64,000 nt of DNA from Ceratobasidium sp. AG-K (lineage: Eukaryota > Basidiomycota > Agaricomycetes > Cantharellales > Ceratobasidiaceae): the NCBI GenBank assembly GCA_037039685.1, contig JAWNGF010000010.1, positions 1,054,001 to 1,118,000 of the forward strand, given 5' to 3'. The position numbers and the translations under genes are program-made. Below are positions 50,207-62,200 of the stretch, one piece after another (the first letter of the stretch is position 1; every line of letters starts with the position of its first letter). A model generated the notes under the pieces. The model did no database searches. It had not been told where the DNA came from and saw only the letters and a list, made by a program, of their open reading frames with translations.

Positions 50207-51255
50207 ATGTATCGATGTGGATTTATGAAATTAAACCATAGGCTTACACCTCAGCCAAGAGATCGCCAACGTTTCGTCAGCTCCCAGCGGGCTAAATTCT
50301 CGATGCCTCGTTGTATGCGAATAGAATGGCGGTATTGGAAATCATACAATCGTGTTCTCGTCCATTCTGCGATCTTCCAACTCTCGCCACGCGAGCGAAA
50401 CAAAGGAATGGTACCGAGGCTGGGTGAGCTCCATCACCCAGTCACCCGACGCTTTCTTGCACACCACCTTTGACAAACCATCCAGACGCACCGGGAGTTT
50501 ACACAGGCAATATACTCGCATCTAACGGCGCCTTTAACGAAAGAAGATTCGTGCTCATTTGCGTATTACGCCTTCGCGCCAATTGTGCTTTGGCTTTCCT
50601 TGGCTATTTAGTTATCGTACGTTGGCACATTGTTCCGATGCACAGCTCCAGCGTTTGCCAACCGCGCGCATGTAGCCTGTGGACGTGTACAACACACGCG
50701 TGCACATCCTTCCCGTATCTTCACCGAACCCCCCTGGCCCATTCGTATACGCATACATCCAGACCAGCGCACACAGACGCGACTCGATTGTTTGACGTAC
50801 CTGGCAACCCACGCTTGATTTGTCACCATTCCCACCGTGCTTCTTTCACGCCTCGCAACCCCGCCAACTCCGAACAGCAAAACGAAACCCACCGAGCACT
50901 AAAAGCTCACCGCAGCCCGATCAGAGCACAAAAGCACCAAGGAAGAGGTCATGTCGATTCGGCTCTAGCTCGATTGGTAATTCCCGGGTGTATGATCTCC
51001 CGTACATCCCCCGCATCAGAGAAACAAGTCGAATTGAAAGCGATAATTACAACACGATGCGACAACCCATGGTACTATGTAAAAACGTAGGGATCTAGTA
51101 GAGTGGAGATCAAACAGAGAAGATAAAAGAGAGGTAGATCAACAAGAGAGCAGGACCAGTCCAGCTTTACCGCCCAGGCGGAACAGGCACAGGATCATTC
51201 AGCCTAGGATACAGTCAGCACACGCGCAATGTACAGGATATCTTCGGACGTAGTA
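50207..51255. other. Intergenic, no supported gene
   Basis: A plus-strand frame of about 206 codons at 50470-51090 overlaps others and has no recognisable domain. Holds the 3' flank of the G-alpha gene. Confidence 0.4.
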
Positions 51256-54200
51256 TTACATCAAGGAGGAGTTTTTCAAGTTTTGTCGAAGGATGATATC
51301 CCGCACTGGAATTCTATGAGTACCAACGTGAGATCGAGGGCAAGGTGCTCACCGTTGTGAATAATGGCGCTCGTGGCGCGGGTGTCGGTGACCGACGTGA
51401 GGTGCACGTACAGCTCGCGGGGTGCGACGGAATAATCTCGTTGGATTGCGCCAAACTTGGTCCGGAAGTCTGTGCGGTGCCGAGTTTGGGTGCGAGAGAA
51501 AATCCATGATAAATCGAGCGAGGTGCAAATCAACGGGCGATCCAAGGCGCAAATCAACGAGGCCAGATCCAAATCGATGAACGAGTCCAGGCGCACAACA
51601 AAACAAATCCAGGTGCACAATAAAACGAATCCAGGAGCATGAAACAAATCCAAACGCAAATCAGCAACCTGACTCCGAACCAAACCAACCAACTCACATT
51701 TGGACACGTTCTCATAGTCGTTGGGCCGGGTGCCGTAGCTGGTGACGTACTTGCTCACCTTGATCCCGGCGGCCAATTTCTTCTTGAGAAGATCGCACTT
51801 GTTGAGGAAGAGCACGATGTTGACCTGGGGTTCGTTAGCAACCAATAACAAAATGCGTGATAATGATAGACCAGAAATTGGATAAACCCAGTTATCGGAT
51901 TAAAACGAGTCATTGAAATCGAGTGGCCAGTCGTCAGATGAAACGAGCGACCAGTCATCAAGATGGAACAATGACAAAATAAGAACAATGATAGATTAGC
52001 GGAAAATGAGGAAGCTGAGCGGCCGGCAAGGGCAAATAGACTCTTGTCCAGCCCTTGCGATCTCCGTGGCCACCCCCTAATCCGGCCCTGGCCGGCGCGT
52101 GCGGGTTAACTCCGGTGCGGCTCCGTTCCCACCGTCCATGGCTCATGACGTGCAACCCGCCGTTTGTGTCATCCAGCCCTCTTTTGTGACGACAAGAACA
52201 GCGTAGATGTCCAACCTGCCTGGATCTCGATCGTGCGCGTGTGTCGGAAAACGCAAGTATCAAGCAACGTCCACGTAATCCCATCGGACCGCCTTGGACC
52301 GAACCCTATCATCCCCCACTCTATCATTCGGCCAATCCCTAGTCCATCCATCGACACGTCCCTCGGGCGATTCCAAACCATCACGCGAGCACCGCCCATC
52401 CTTCAGAAGCGACTCGCCGCCCATCCCCAAACAGATTCCACTGCCACTGGATGCAGCGCCACTCGAAATCCGCTCACCCACCGGCCAGACGAAATCCACG
52501 AAACCGCCGAAACAATGACCGAAAAATAAACGCAACTCACACTAGCCAGCAACTTGTTCCCACAAACCATCTTGAACAACTGGATCGAGTCTTCCACCCG
52601 ATTCACACGGCGGTCTTCGGCCAGATTTTGGTCAAACGCGGATATCGGCTAGAGGATTATCAATGGTTTGCCCGTTTCGCTTGTTGGGTGTACGTACTGC
52701 TAGGAAGATAATCGCATTTACTACACAAATATTAGCTTCGTCCCTAAATGTATGATGAATTGAGCTCACCATCCGAGAAGAAAGGAGCCCAAACGTGTCG
52801 CTGTCCACGCGCTCCACCGACATCATCTAGCATCACACCATGAGCTTTGTCCGGCCCGATAACCGTCGGACTCACAGATCCTCCAATCCACGCCCTTTTC
52901 CGCTCCTCGATCGAGCGCGAAATGATGTTCGACCACGCCGAGTGTTTTGAGTCGGGCACGGAGGACGTCGTCTGGATCAACAAAAGTGAGCGGAGCGATA
53001 GGGGACAAGGGAGCTCGGACGTACCATCGGACGGAACATACTTGCGCTCCGTAATCCGCTCCATATCGTTCAAAAAGCTAAATCAAGCACGTCAGTCGGT
53101 TGTCACATTACATCAATCGTCGCCGAGACGGCGTCTGTCAATCCATATCTTGCCACAAATTGATAGGCAAAGCGATAGACCAAAAAGGATAGGGTAAAGC
53201 CGTCGAGGAAAAGGAACGGGGCCGAGTGAAGAGCGGGAAAACGCTGGGATCAACAAGACGTAAAAGGCTATTGTGTAGTCAAACAAGTGAGAAGCAAGAA
53301 GTCGAAGCTCGTCTCTAGGGCACCCCAACGACGCAAACTAAAATGGCTGCTCGACAACCAAATTCAGTCGAGGAATGCCCCAACCAGGGGGCGAAAAACA
53401 AGAGACACAGAGGGGAGATTCACTCACAAGCCCGCCGTGTGCTCCAAGTGCAACCTCCGCTTGTGCAGAACGTCCTGGACAAACGGATCCCGCCAGAGCG
53501 TGATCATGTCCTCCCTAAGCGCGACAACGGTGTGACCGGGGTCGTTAGGATCATCCCAGGTATATGCTTGGTCTGCCGAAGCGTTACGAGAGTCGACAAG
53601 ACAAGGAATCGACTTACCGTCCTCGTCCTTTTTGGACTTGAAACCGCCGAGGGCCTTTTTCCACGTGGACCCGCTCCGGACGGCGACTTCTTTTTCCCTG
53701 GGCTGGGGGGCGGCGTAGGATCCGAGTCGAGTGGGTTCGAGCTCGTTGCCGCTGAGATCGCCGGCGAGGGTGTTGTTGAGCTGGTCTTCGAGGAGCAGGA
53801 GGGGTTGCAGTCTGAGTCTTAGTTCTGAAAAGTGGGCCAGCTTTTCTTCGGTGCGGATGCTGAGTGCGGTGGATGGCCGGTCGTTGGGGGACGATGGCGT
53901 GGGTGGTTCGTCTTCCACAAACGACGCCGGGTCGAGTGCATCCAGAATACGCCTAATCGAGCGAGCCAAGTTCAAGTAAATAACTGCCCGCCACGACGCA
54001 CGCTCGGCGTGGAACGCATTGGGCGAGTACATGAGCTGGAACTGCTTCAACGTCGTCGATTTGCCCGACTCGCTCTGGCCTGCTTCCATTAGCCACGAAC
54101 ACAAAATAACACTGTGCTTACCTAGGAGAAGAACCCGCACCTCATTGGCCCTCCGCTTCTTGTCCCTCGCCCGCTGTTCACGCAGCTCCTCGTCAATCGC

Positions 54201-54341
54201 GTCCGACACCCGCTTGGCCTCGGCTTCCTCGCGCATCCGCAGTGCTCTCTGGTCCGCCGTCTCATTGGCCGGCGGGGCCATGGCCAGCGTCAGTGGGTCG
54301 TCCATGCTTAGAGTGGGTTGGCGAGAAACGGCCGCGGTCAT
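51256..54341 (-). CDS. Heterotrimeric G-protein alpha subunit, divergent
   Basis: GTP-binding alpha subunit expected at the plasma membrane downstream of receptors. I chose the ATG at 54341 (MTAAVSRQPTLSMDDPL); the frame extends upstream without an ATG. There is no MGxxxS myristoylation start. A charged helix (RMREEAEAKRVSDAIDEELR) precedes the P-loop, spliced as VRVLLLG plus QSESGKSTTLKQFQLMYSP (usual form GAGESGKS). A long insertion follows in the helical domain (SSPNDRPSTALSIRTEEKL; KKALGGFKSKKDEDGK). Then FLNDMERITERKYVPSD, switch I DDVLRARLKTLGVVEHHF, switch II DVGGARGQRHVWAPFF, VNAIIFLA, VEDSIQLFKMVCGN, the NKxD motif IVLFLNKCDLLKKKL and TSVTDTRATSAI, ending ILRQNLKNSSLM at 51256. In switch II the catalytic Gln of DVGGQ is Ala. 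Multi-exon; borders around 52700-53000 are tentative. Fits the expanded fungal G-alpha group. Confidence 0.87.
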
Positions 54342-56218
54342 CGTCGTCGAGTGCTGACTAGCGCTTTCCTCCAAATGGTCAAATTAAATTCACTCAGGGT
54401 CCTCAGGGTGGCGGCGTTCATTTCTTGGTGGCGCCCCAGCGGTGGATAGAAGTCAGTTCGCCCTGCTTCTAGTCTAGGGGTATCAACCCGCTGCCTGTCG
54501 TCACTCGCACTTGTCGTCACGGCGCGCTTTGTTTACGCCTCCGTACATTGGCACAGGCTGAAACCGGCTATGTTCCAAGTCCGGTCCGGTTCGCTCCACT
54601 ATCCCGGTGGAGCCGTGCGTAAAATCCCGCCTGTCAAGTTAAACTCTCGCAAGTGTCAGCCTCCGCATAAAACTATCCGTGCGCGAGTGTAAAAACTGTT
54701 CCGCGCGCCGTTTCATCCGTTAAGCGGACATCAAGCGATTGCTCGGACGATTTTCATCCGCTCAAACGGGTCCAGGCCGCATGGTCCCGCTTCTCCATCG
54801 GCGCAAACACTCACCCACGAATCTCATGTGAATCCGTGGGGTACATAAAACATCTACGAGTGCATTGCGCCTTCTCCCTGCTGAAAACGATACACTTATT
54901 CTCATGTTTGGAGTACGACGGGAGAGCTTCTCACCCGGTCCGGTTGGTAAACACAATGACTGGATTCCAAGCTGCCACTTTTACACCGGTGCATACATTC
55001 CTTCCGTCCGGCGTCTAAATCAGTTCACCGGACAGCCCGATATCGTCGCGGAGTTGAAATCCTCGCGGTTCTAATGAAGCGGTACCGGTTGTCTTACCTT
55101 GCGTATTGCCTATAATTAGGATATTTGAACAGTCGGTAAATCTGCTATGCGCAGAGGATCGACAAAAGTGTATCCAGCGCCACTATACACTCGACGTCAT
55201 GATCGTCCATGGGCGGAGTTTTCGATCACGATCGTTTCAAAATCGGCGATTTGGAGTCGGTTGGATTTCGTACTCTGTCAATGGTGAGTTTGCGAGAAGC
55301 TTGGGCTTGTAATTATGCGGTATGCCGTCGGCTTGGAGTCGAGTCGGCAACTCGGCAGAGTGCTAGGTGCGGCTTGGCGAGTGTCCTAGGCGGCAAGGTC
55401 ATTTGTCATATCCTACAAGAGGATATCAGTCACGCCTTACTTGCAAACGCGTCGCATTAACGGTAACTTTTAAATCGAATAGATTCTGAGTTGTTTCCTA
55501 ACCCGGCCCTGCGATGCGACCCCTCTGGCCGGTGGTGGCGCAAATCCCCAGGGTATTAGTAAGAAGAGGCCCCGCACTAGCACTAACATCCCTAACCCTG
55601 GTGAACCACTTACGTAGAACGGAAACGCGCTAATTAGTCACTGAAATAGAATTTGATTTATTTGCGCGCCCTGACTACTGCGGCGGGATCTGTGTATCAG
55701 GAACCCGTTATAGCACCCACTCACGATTCGAAGCAATCCCGGTTTAGCCGCCGCTCTAGTGCAATTAGACTACCACACTGGGCTAGCGTTCAGATCCCCG
55801 CAGAGTCGTGCAAATTATACCTACTGCTACTTTAGCCATATTCGACATCACATCACGCTGTGAAACCATCACAGCCGCTTCTGGACTTGTGGGCCCAAGC
55901 TAAATCGGTCTGCGACGGCACTGTCGCCTCGGCGGGCACTTGCCGGCCTCGACGCGTAACGCTAGTCTCTGGGATCTCTACGTGTGCATCTGGTCGAACG
56001 CATGAACTGTCCCCCGTTGCTAAAGCACCAAGCCCAGAACCTGATCTTCGAACCCATCATGATGGAATGCACGCTAAAATGCTAGTCAAGCTGCATCTCG
56101 CCAGGGGTGATCGAGGATCAATCACATTCTTCATAAAAGCGCGTCGCGGTGAGGGCACAGAATCTATTCGAGCACAGGCACCCTAAACAAAAAGAAACGG
56201 AACGCCCTTGAACCAGGG
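54342..56218. other. Intergenic, no supported gene
   Basis: 1.9 kb between the G-alpha start and the RAE1 stop. Only short overlapping frames; no domain, tRNA or repeat recognised. Confidence 0.4.
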
Positions 56219-57834
56219 CTACTTCTTCGGCCGACGCTAATCTCAACGTTAGTCTCACAAGCGTGCATTCAAAGATGAACGTACCTTGACCTCGTCGTCC
56301 TTGGTGATGTGCAGCATGACCTTGTTTGGGAGGTCGGATGTCATCCCTGCGTGGCCCTTGCTCCAGTCGTATGATACGGCGTAGGCGAATATGGAACCGG
56401 TCCTATTGAATGCGTTGCCTGTGTGGGGTTAGTTGCGATCGAGTGGCTATGAAAAATGCGTACAGGAGATCGGAGCGGTTGATGCATCAAAAGCTGCGGG
56501 CGGTTTGTTAAAATAGAGGCTACAAACGGCGGGCTGGCTTACATTTCAGCCGGATTTTCGAATCTCCATCCCAGAAACTAACCACACCGTCTGCGCCGGC
56601 CTGTCACACAGGGTTAGAGACGCGAAAAAACGAAATGAGTCAACGCACACTGCTAAACGTTCCATGAATGGGATGGAAAGCAATGTCGTTCACGGCGAAA
56701 ACTTGCGTGTTGGTCTTTGCCACGCCCTGGTCTTTGCGATGGCACCTAAAAGAAAAGTTGTTGCTGGAAAAGGGTAAGCCGTGAGTTTAGCAAGAAGAAA
56801 AGCACGCACGCAGAGTCCTTTTCGTCAACGTATCTAGAGGAGAAGTTAGGCCAAAATTGGCAACGAGACAAAATGAAATGACGCACTGAACTGCCACTCT
56901 TCCTTCGATGCTCCCCATTGCGAATCCCTTTCCAGTTGGCATACAGGCCACGGTACGAGTCTGCCATTTCAGAGGTGAAGTAATGGTCTTAAAGCGATCA
57001 TTAGATTGGTTTAGACTGTGGCAACTCGAGTACTCACTCGGACGAGGACCGTTGGGTTGTTCAAGTTGTACAGGTGCACCTGTCGATCAGCCGTCGCGAC
57101 CACAAGAAGAGGATACGCTATATCCATCGAATGACAGCGTTCGGGAAGGTCGATCTTGGCTACTGGAGTGGATTGGCGTAGGTCCCAGTACTAACGCCGA
57201 GTCAGTACGTCTATAAATAGCACGCCGCGCCACAAGTCGCCCAGAACGCGTACCTTGACGCTCTTGTCCCAGCTTCCTGTAGCTAGAATTCCACCCTGCG
57301 CGTCGATCCATCGAACGCACTTGATTGGCTCGTCGTGAACAGCGACTTGGGTTGCTTGTCCGGTTTGAATGTCGAACATTCGGCCAGCCTGCCAACCGTC
57401 AGTCGGTCATCTCGGGAGAAAGGATTGTGTATTCACCTTGTCCATACCACCAGAGAAGACCTTATTTCCCTCCTAGTGAAGTGACTAGGATAAGAATATA
57501 GTTTAAGAGCAACAAATAGCAGCTCCGCGCGAACCTTGTTCCAGCAAACACTCAACACCGGTCCTTCGTGTTTGTACATAGCTTTTCCTTGGCTTTGTCC
57601 TTGAGGACCTATCTCGTACAGGCGGACCTAAGAGTTCATAAGATCACATTGCACAATAAATAAGTGAGTTTAGTGAATCGTGGCGCTGTTCAGACTAACC
57701 TCGTGGTTCCAACTACCAACAGCAAGGAAGTCTGCCGCCGGGCTAAAGCTCATACATGATATAGAGTCATTTGGCGGGTCGACGAGCTCGACGTCCTTGA
57801 CTTCTGGTATAACTGATGTGCCAAAGATACTCAT
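56219..57834 (-). CDS. RAE1: mRNA export factor RAE1/GLE2 (WD40)
   Basis: Seven-bladed WD40 protein that docks at the nuclear pore (through the GLEBS motif of Nup98-type nucleoporins) and supports poly(A) RNA export. The start at 57834 gives [19 protein letters not shown], the usual short N-terminus. Reading through short introns gives the family series: [174 protein letters not shown] and [16 protein letters not shown]. The last exon RRPKK ends at 56219. These match animal and yeast RAE1/GLE2 almost position by position. About 350 residues; roughly a dozen exons. Highly conserved and single-copy in most fungi. Confidence 0.93.
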
Positions 57835-58620
57835 AGCGAGTTCAATTGGTCGAGGCAAGCAACAAGAGTCAGGAGATCACGTGAGGTCGAGGGACGATTG
57901 CAAACTACATCACTTGAATGGAAGGCCCGTTGGGAGCTCAGTGATCCGGAAATAGTAAGATTGTCTTTAAGAGCCGTTAACATTACCGAATGTACTTTCA
58001 ACAGGCTATTCCCCCAAACATACTGCTTTGGGGTTAAATAATGCAATCGGTCTGTTTGACACATCGTTTCCTGTATAGAAATTTATAATTATAAACTCGG
58101 TCTCCAGCGAGCGGTCGATTGGAAGAATGATTGACCGATTACCATGGGAGAGTGATAAAGTACGACAAAATTTAATCTTATCTCGGTATTTTCGCTTGGT
58201 ATTGGTGGCTGGGCATAAGCCATTAGCTCGAGTCCCTACCAGTGCCCTCAAGCATAGGGTCACGTGTATGCGATGCATTTTGCGGCCTGCATTCACCAGT
58301 GAAATATGTCATCTGTTCCACCGTCTTCGGGTGCGGAGAATCCTTCAGAGATTTTCTAAATGAGTCTGTTCCCAGCGCTAAAGCTAGTAAAGTTGTTTGC
58401 TACGCTTACTTCCAGACAGCCATCTGGAACTTCGACTCTCGTCAGCCCCAATCTACCGTCTCGTTTATCTAGCGTTGCTTTCAGTCCAACTCAATGATCC
58501 TCACCCTAAACACCTCTTGTAGTCCAGACCCATTCGTCATGTAGATCCAATGAAGCCCAAAGCATCACTGGTTTACCTGCAAACAATACCATACTAGCTT
58601 CAGCCATCCTCCCCGTTGTA
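57835..58620. other. Intergenic, no supported gene
   Basis: Upstream flank of RAE1. A short minus-strand frame at 58006-58296 has no recognisable domain. Confidence 0.45.
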
Positions 58621-58845
58621 GCGCCTGTGGCCGCACCAAATAGCACCACCGCTGAGAAAAGGGGTCATAATGGGTCCTGGGGGAAGCTTGAAGCCGCCTT
58701 TCGTGCCTTCCACAAGATAAAGGGAGCGTTTCCACCGCTGCAATCCGTAATTGCAAAGCTAATTACTAGTTTGGACCGATTCTACAATACACGACTTTTG
58801 GGGTTGGAAAACCGATTCACAGTTCTTCGAGACGTACGGAACTGA
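58621..58845 (+). pseudogene. Orphan N-terminal exon of an NLR-like gene
   Basis: A plus-strand frame reads VAAPNSTTAEKRGHNGS, then WGKLEAAFRAFHKIKGAFPP and LQSVIAKLITSLDRF. This matches the last part of exon 1 in the three NACHT-WD40 genes of this window (WAGLEKSLRTLHGSTKLFSQ in NLR3; LGLESALKVLHTAAGVFAPL in NLR2; RLETALRGLHRTIKMLPQ in NLR1). No NACHT sequence follows before the start of NLR3 at 59287. It is probably the leftover of a partial duplication beside NLR3. Confidence 0.55.
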
Positions 58846-59286
58846 GTGGAACGTTCTCAATGCCTATCTTGAGGTTATGTTTGGGCTTCTTGTAGCCAGT
58901 TTAACAATCCAGCAGCTCAAATATCCTTTCGGGCTTCCTTTTGTCCGGTACGGCAGCTCTTACACACATTGAACATCGGTCGGATGTACGTCATTGTACT
59001 TCTGGTCCCAAATGAATCATGGTGCGTGGGTGTGGTCCTAGGTAGTGGATGAGCGGCAGTTCCATTTTTTGCCGTAGATGGCTGTTCTCATTACACCACG
59101 TGCCACCTGCCTCACCGCATCAAAATTGAACAACAGCGCTCAAAGTCATACGTGCAACCTGCACGGAGGCAAGCTTCAAGAGCCAACTAATCACGTGAAC
59201 GGAATTACGAGTTTTGGAATGCGGCGCTGTTCCAATTCGGAAAAAGCACCAGGGCAAGCGCTTATCGACCATCACCGACTGCGGCG
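58846..59286. other. Upstream flank of NLR3, no gene
   Basis: Between the orphan NLR exon and the NLR3 start. No further NLR exon was recognised. Confidence 0.45.
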
Positions 59287-62200
59287 ATGAGTTCTAATCA
59301 AAAACCCAAGTTTAGCATTCGCAAATCCTTTCGCAAGGGATTAGACAATATCATCAAACCGATTCGGAGCCATGAAGTGTCTCCACAGCCGTCGCCGGCG
59401 CCAGCTTCGAGCGCCCACTCCCACTCTCCGGACCCTGGACCCAGTCTCTCTGTGAACCAAGAACCCACGCTCTTAGTCGAATTTATACCTGGTTTCGAAC
59501 CCGCTCCCACTAATATCCCCGTCCCGAGCTCGGTGCCAGCACGTAGAACTGTTGCTTCGCCCACGCCTACACCAGCACCATCATCCCAGTCGACCCAAAG
59601 CATGCCAGCAACGACCGGAGTGTGGGCCGGACTCGAAAAATCACTCCGAACGTTGCACGGAAGCACCAAACTATTCTCGCAGGTCCAGTCTATGATTGGG
59701 ATCTTCATCGATTGCCTGGACGTCATGCAGGTACGTGAGCATTGTATTCATGGATAACAGAGGAATTGACAGCATTTCTGAACAGCAACTTTCCAAAAAC
59801 AACACCGAACGCGAAGAGCTGGCATCGGAGCTCACTGTCATATCTAAACTCATGGCAAGATATCCACAGCAGTCGAGTTCTGGACAGATGTCGGAGGCTG
59901 TTGCCAGGGCTGTACAGTAAGCAGGAGCGTCGATGTTACCAACGGATGACTTACCCTGGGCCGTTTGACTAGAGGAATCGAAGAACAAGTGAAGATAATT
60001 GAGAGCCGACGGGATCGAGGAGCTGGATGGAGATTTTTGGAGGCGGATGCCGAGGAAGAACTACTGAACAGATGCTATCGCCGAATTAGGTCTCTGTTTC
60101 GACAACTACAGGTACGCTTACCATGGAGTATGGTGGGCTATACTGAAACTTGGACAAGGCCGACGCGAACCTCAGCATGTGGAACCTCATCAACGACCAA
60201 ATGACGGTACGTTTATCATGCAGATGCTATCGCCAACCTAATACGTCGTATAACGTGTAGAACACTCGACTCGAAGGACTAGCCCCAGCCAAGTTGGCTA
60301 ACTTTGACTCTAAGCTATCTAATTCGATCAACCGCCGCACCTGCACTGCCAACACTCGCACCACCATACTATCTGGGCTAGATGACTGGTCGCGCGACTC
60401 TGGCGCGGCAGATATATACTGGATGAACGGCATGGCCGGCACCGGCAAGACCACGATTGCATGTACGTTTGCTGAGTCACTGGCGGAGCGTAAGCAGCTA
60501 GCAGCCAGTTTCTTCTGTACGCGCACCTCACCCGAGTGCCGTGACGCCACCCGAATCCTACCCACGATCGCGTACCAACTTGCGCGATACTCTGTTCCCT
60601 TTCAATCCGAGCTGTGCAAAGTGCTTGACAAAGACCCAGACGCCAGCTCTAAAAACATCACAAAACAGTTCGAAACACTACTGAAAGGGCCCCTGCTAGA
60701 AGTCAAGGAGGCAATTGCAGGCGACTTGGTGGTGATTATCGACGCGTTGGACGAGTGCAGCGACATTCGGGAGATCGAGCTGCTGCTATCTATCCTCCTC
60801 AAGAATGCGGCGGACGTACCGATCAAGTTCTTTGTTACTAGCCGACCTGAGCCAGAGATCTACGCCCACATGAGGATGCGCGATTTGGGTCGAGCTATGT
60901 TGCACCTTCACGAGGTCGAAAAGTCGCTAGTGCAAGCGGACATCGAGTTGTATTTAGTAACAGAGCTTCAATCGATATCACCGTTACCCAGCCAAATCAA
61001 GGAGCTGGCGCGACGATCTGGGGCTTTGTTCATTTACGCCGCAACTCTTGTGCGATACATATGTTCGCGGACATCTCGGTCCGACCCTCATCGTCGTCTC
61101 GCTTCCGTGCTATTGACAAAAGCAGTTCCGGCAAAGCAATACTCGGAGGTGGACGCGCTGTATGTAACCGTGCTACAAGCAGCACTAAACGACCCAGACT
61201 TGGATGATGAAGAAACAGAAAACATACGTCGAGTGCTACACACAGTGATCTGTGCCCAAGAGCCAGTCCCAATCGGCACGCTCACTGAGCTCGCAGGACT
61301 GTCCGAGGAAAAACAGGCTCTGGTGGCACTAGAACCGTTGCGAGCGGTATTGCATTTCTCAGAGACCAACGGGCTCATAACAACCCTGCATGCATCATTC
61401 CCCGATTTTATGTTCGACAAGACCCGGTCCGAGACTTACTTTTGCAGCCAGCGCACGCAGAACTCACACCTGGCGCAACGTTGCTTTGCCGTAATGGAAT
61501 CACAGCTGCGGTTCAACATCTGTAGCCTGGAGTCGTCGTACCTACCTGACAGCAAGGTGGAAAACCTAGATGAACGAGTGGAAAATGTCATATCCTCAGC
61601 GCTGTGGTACGCATGCCGGTTCTGGGGGGACCACTTGAAACAGGGTGACTACTCAGAGTTGATTTGCACTTTGCTGGACGACTTCTTATCGGCACAGCTA
61701 CTATTCTGGATGGAGGTGTTGAACTTGAATCGGCAGATAGGCATGAGTCAAGACATTCTATGGAAAGGGAAACAGTGGCTGACTGTGAGTGCTTGATTCA
61801 ATGGCCGCATACAGCCAACTGAGTAGACCGATTTCTCAGAGTGGCAACTTCGGAAATCCAGATTTAGTGAGGCATGTTGAAGATGCCCGAAACTTTGCGA
61901 CGAGCTTTGCGGCCAACCCGGTCTCGCGATGTACTCCTCACCTTTATATATCATCGCTGCCGCTCTGCCCAAAATCGAGCTTCGTGTTCCGGCAGTACTA
62001 TCAGAAAGGGACTGGGTTGATTGATGTGGCGGGAAGCACAATAAAGAGAAGCGAAGGGGGCGCACTGGCGAGCTGGCAAGTTGGATCGGAAGTGATTTCT
62101 ATCGCATACTCGCCCGACGGCACTCGGATTGTCTCTGGCTCAAGGGATAAGACCATCCGAGTATGGAATGCACAGGATGGCACACTTGCCGCTGGTCCGC

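Noticed and set aside
50470..51090. 206-codon plus-strand frame with some His/Cys residues
   Set aside because: Overlapping frames on both strands, no motif and no splice-consistent continuation; more likely chance.
53343..54357. Plus-strand frames opposite the G-alpha first exons (up to 159 codons)
   Set aside because: The minus-strand frame shows the P-loop and G-alpha helices; the plus-strand frames are shadows caused by GC-rich third positions.
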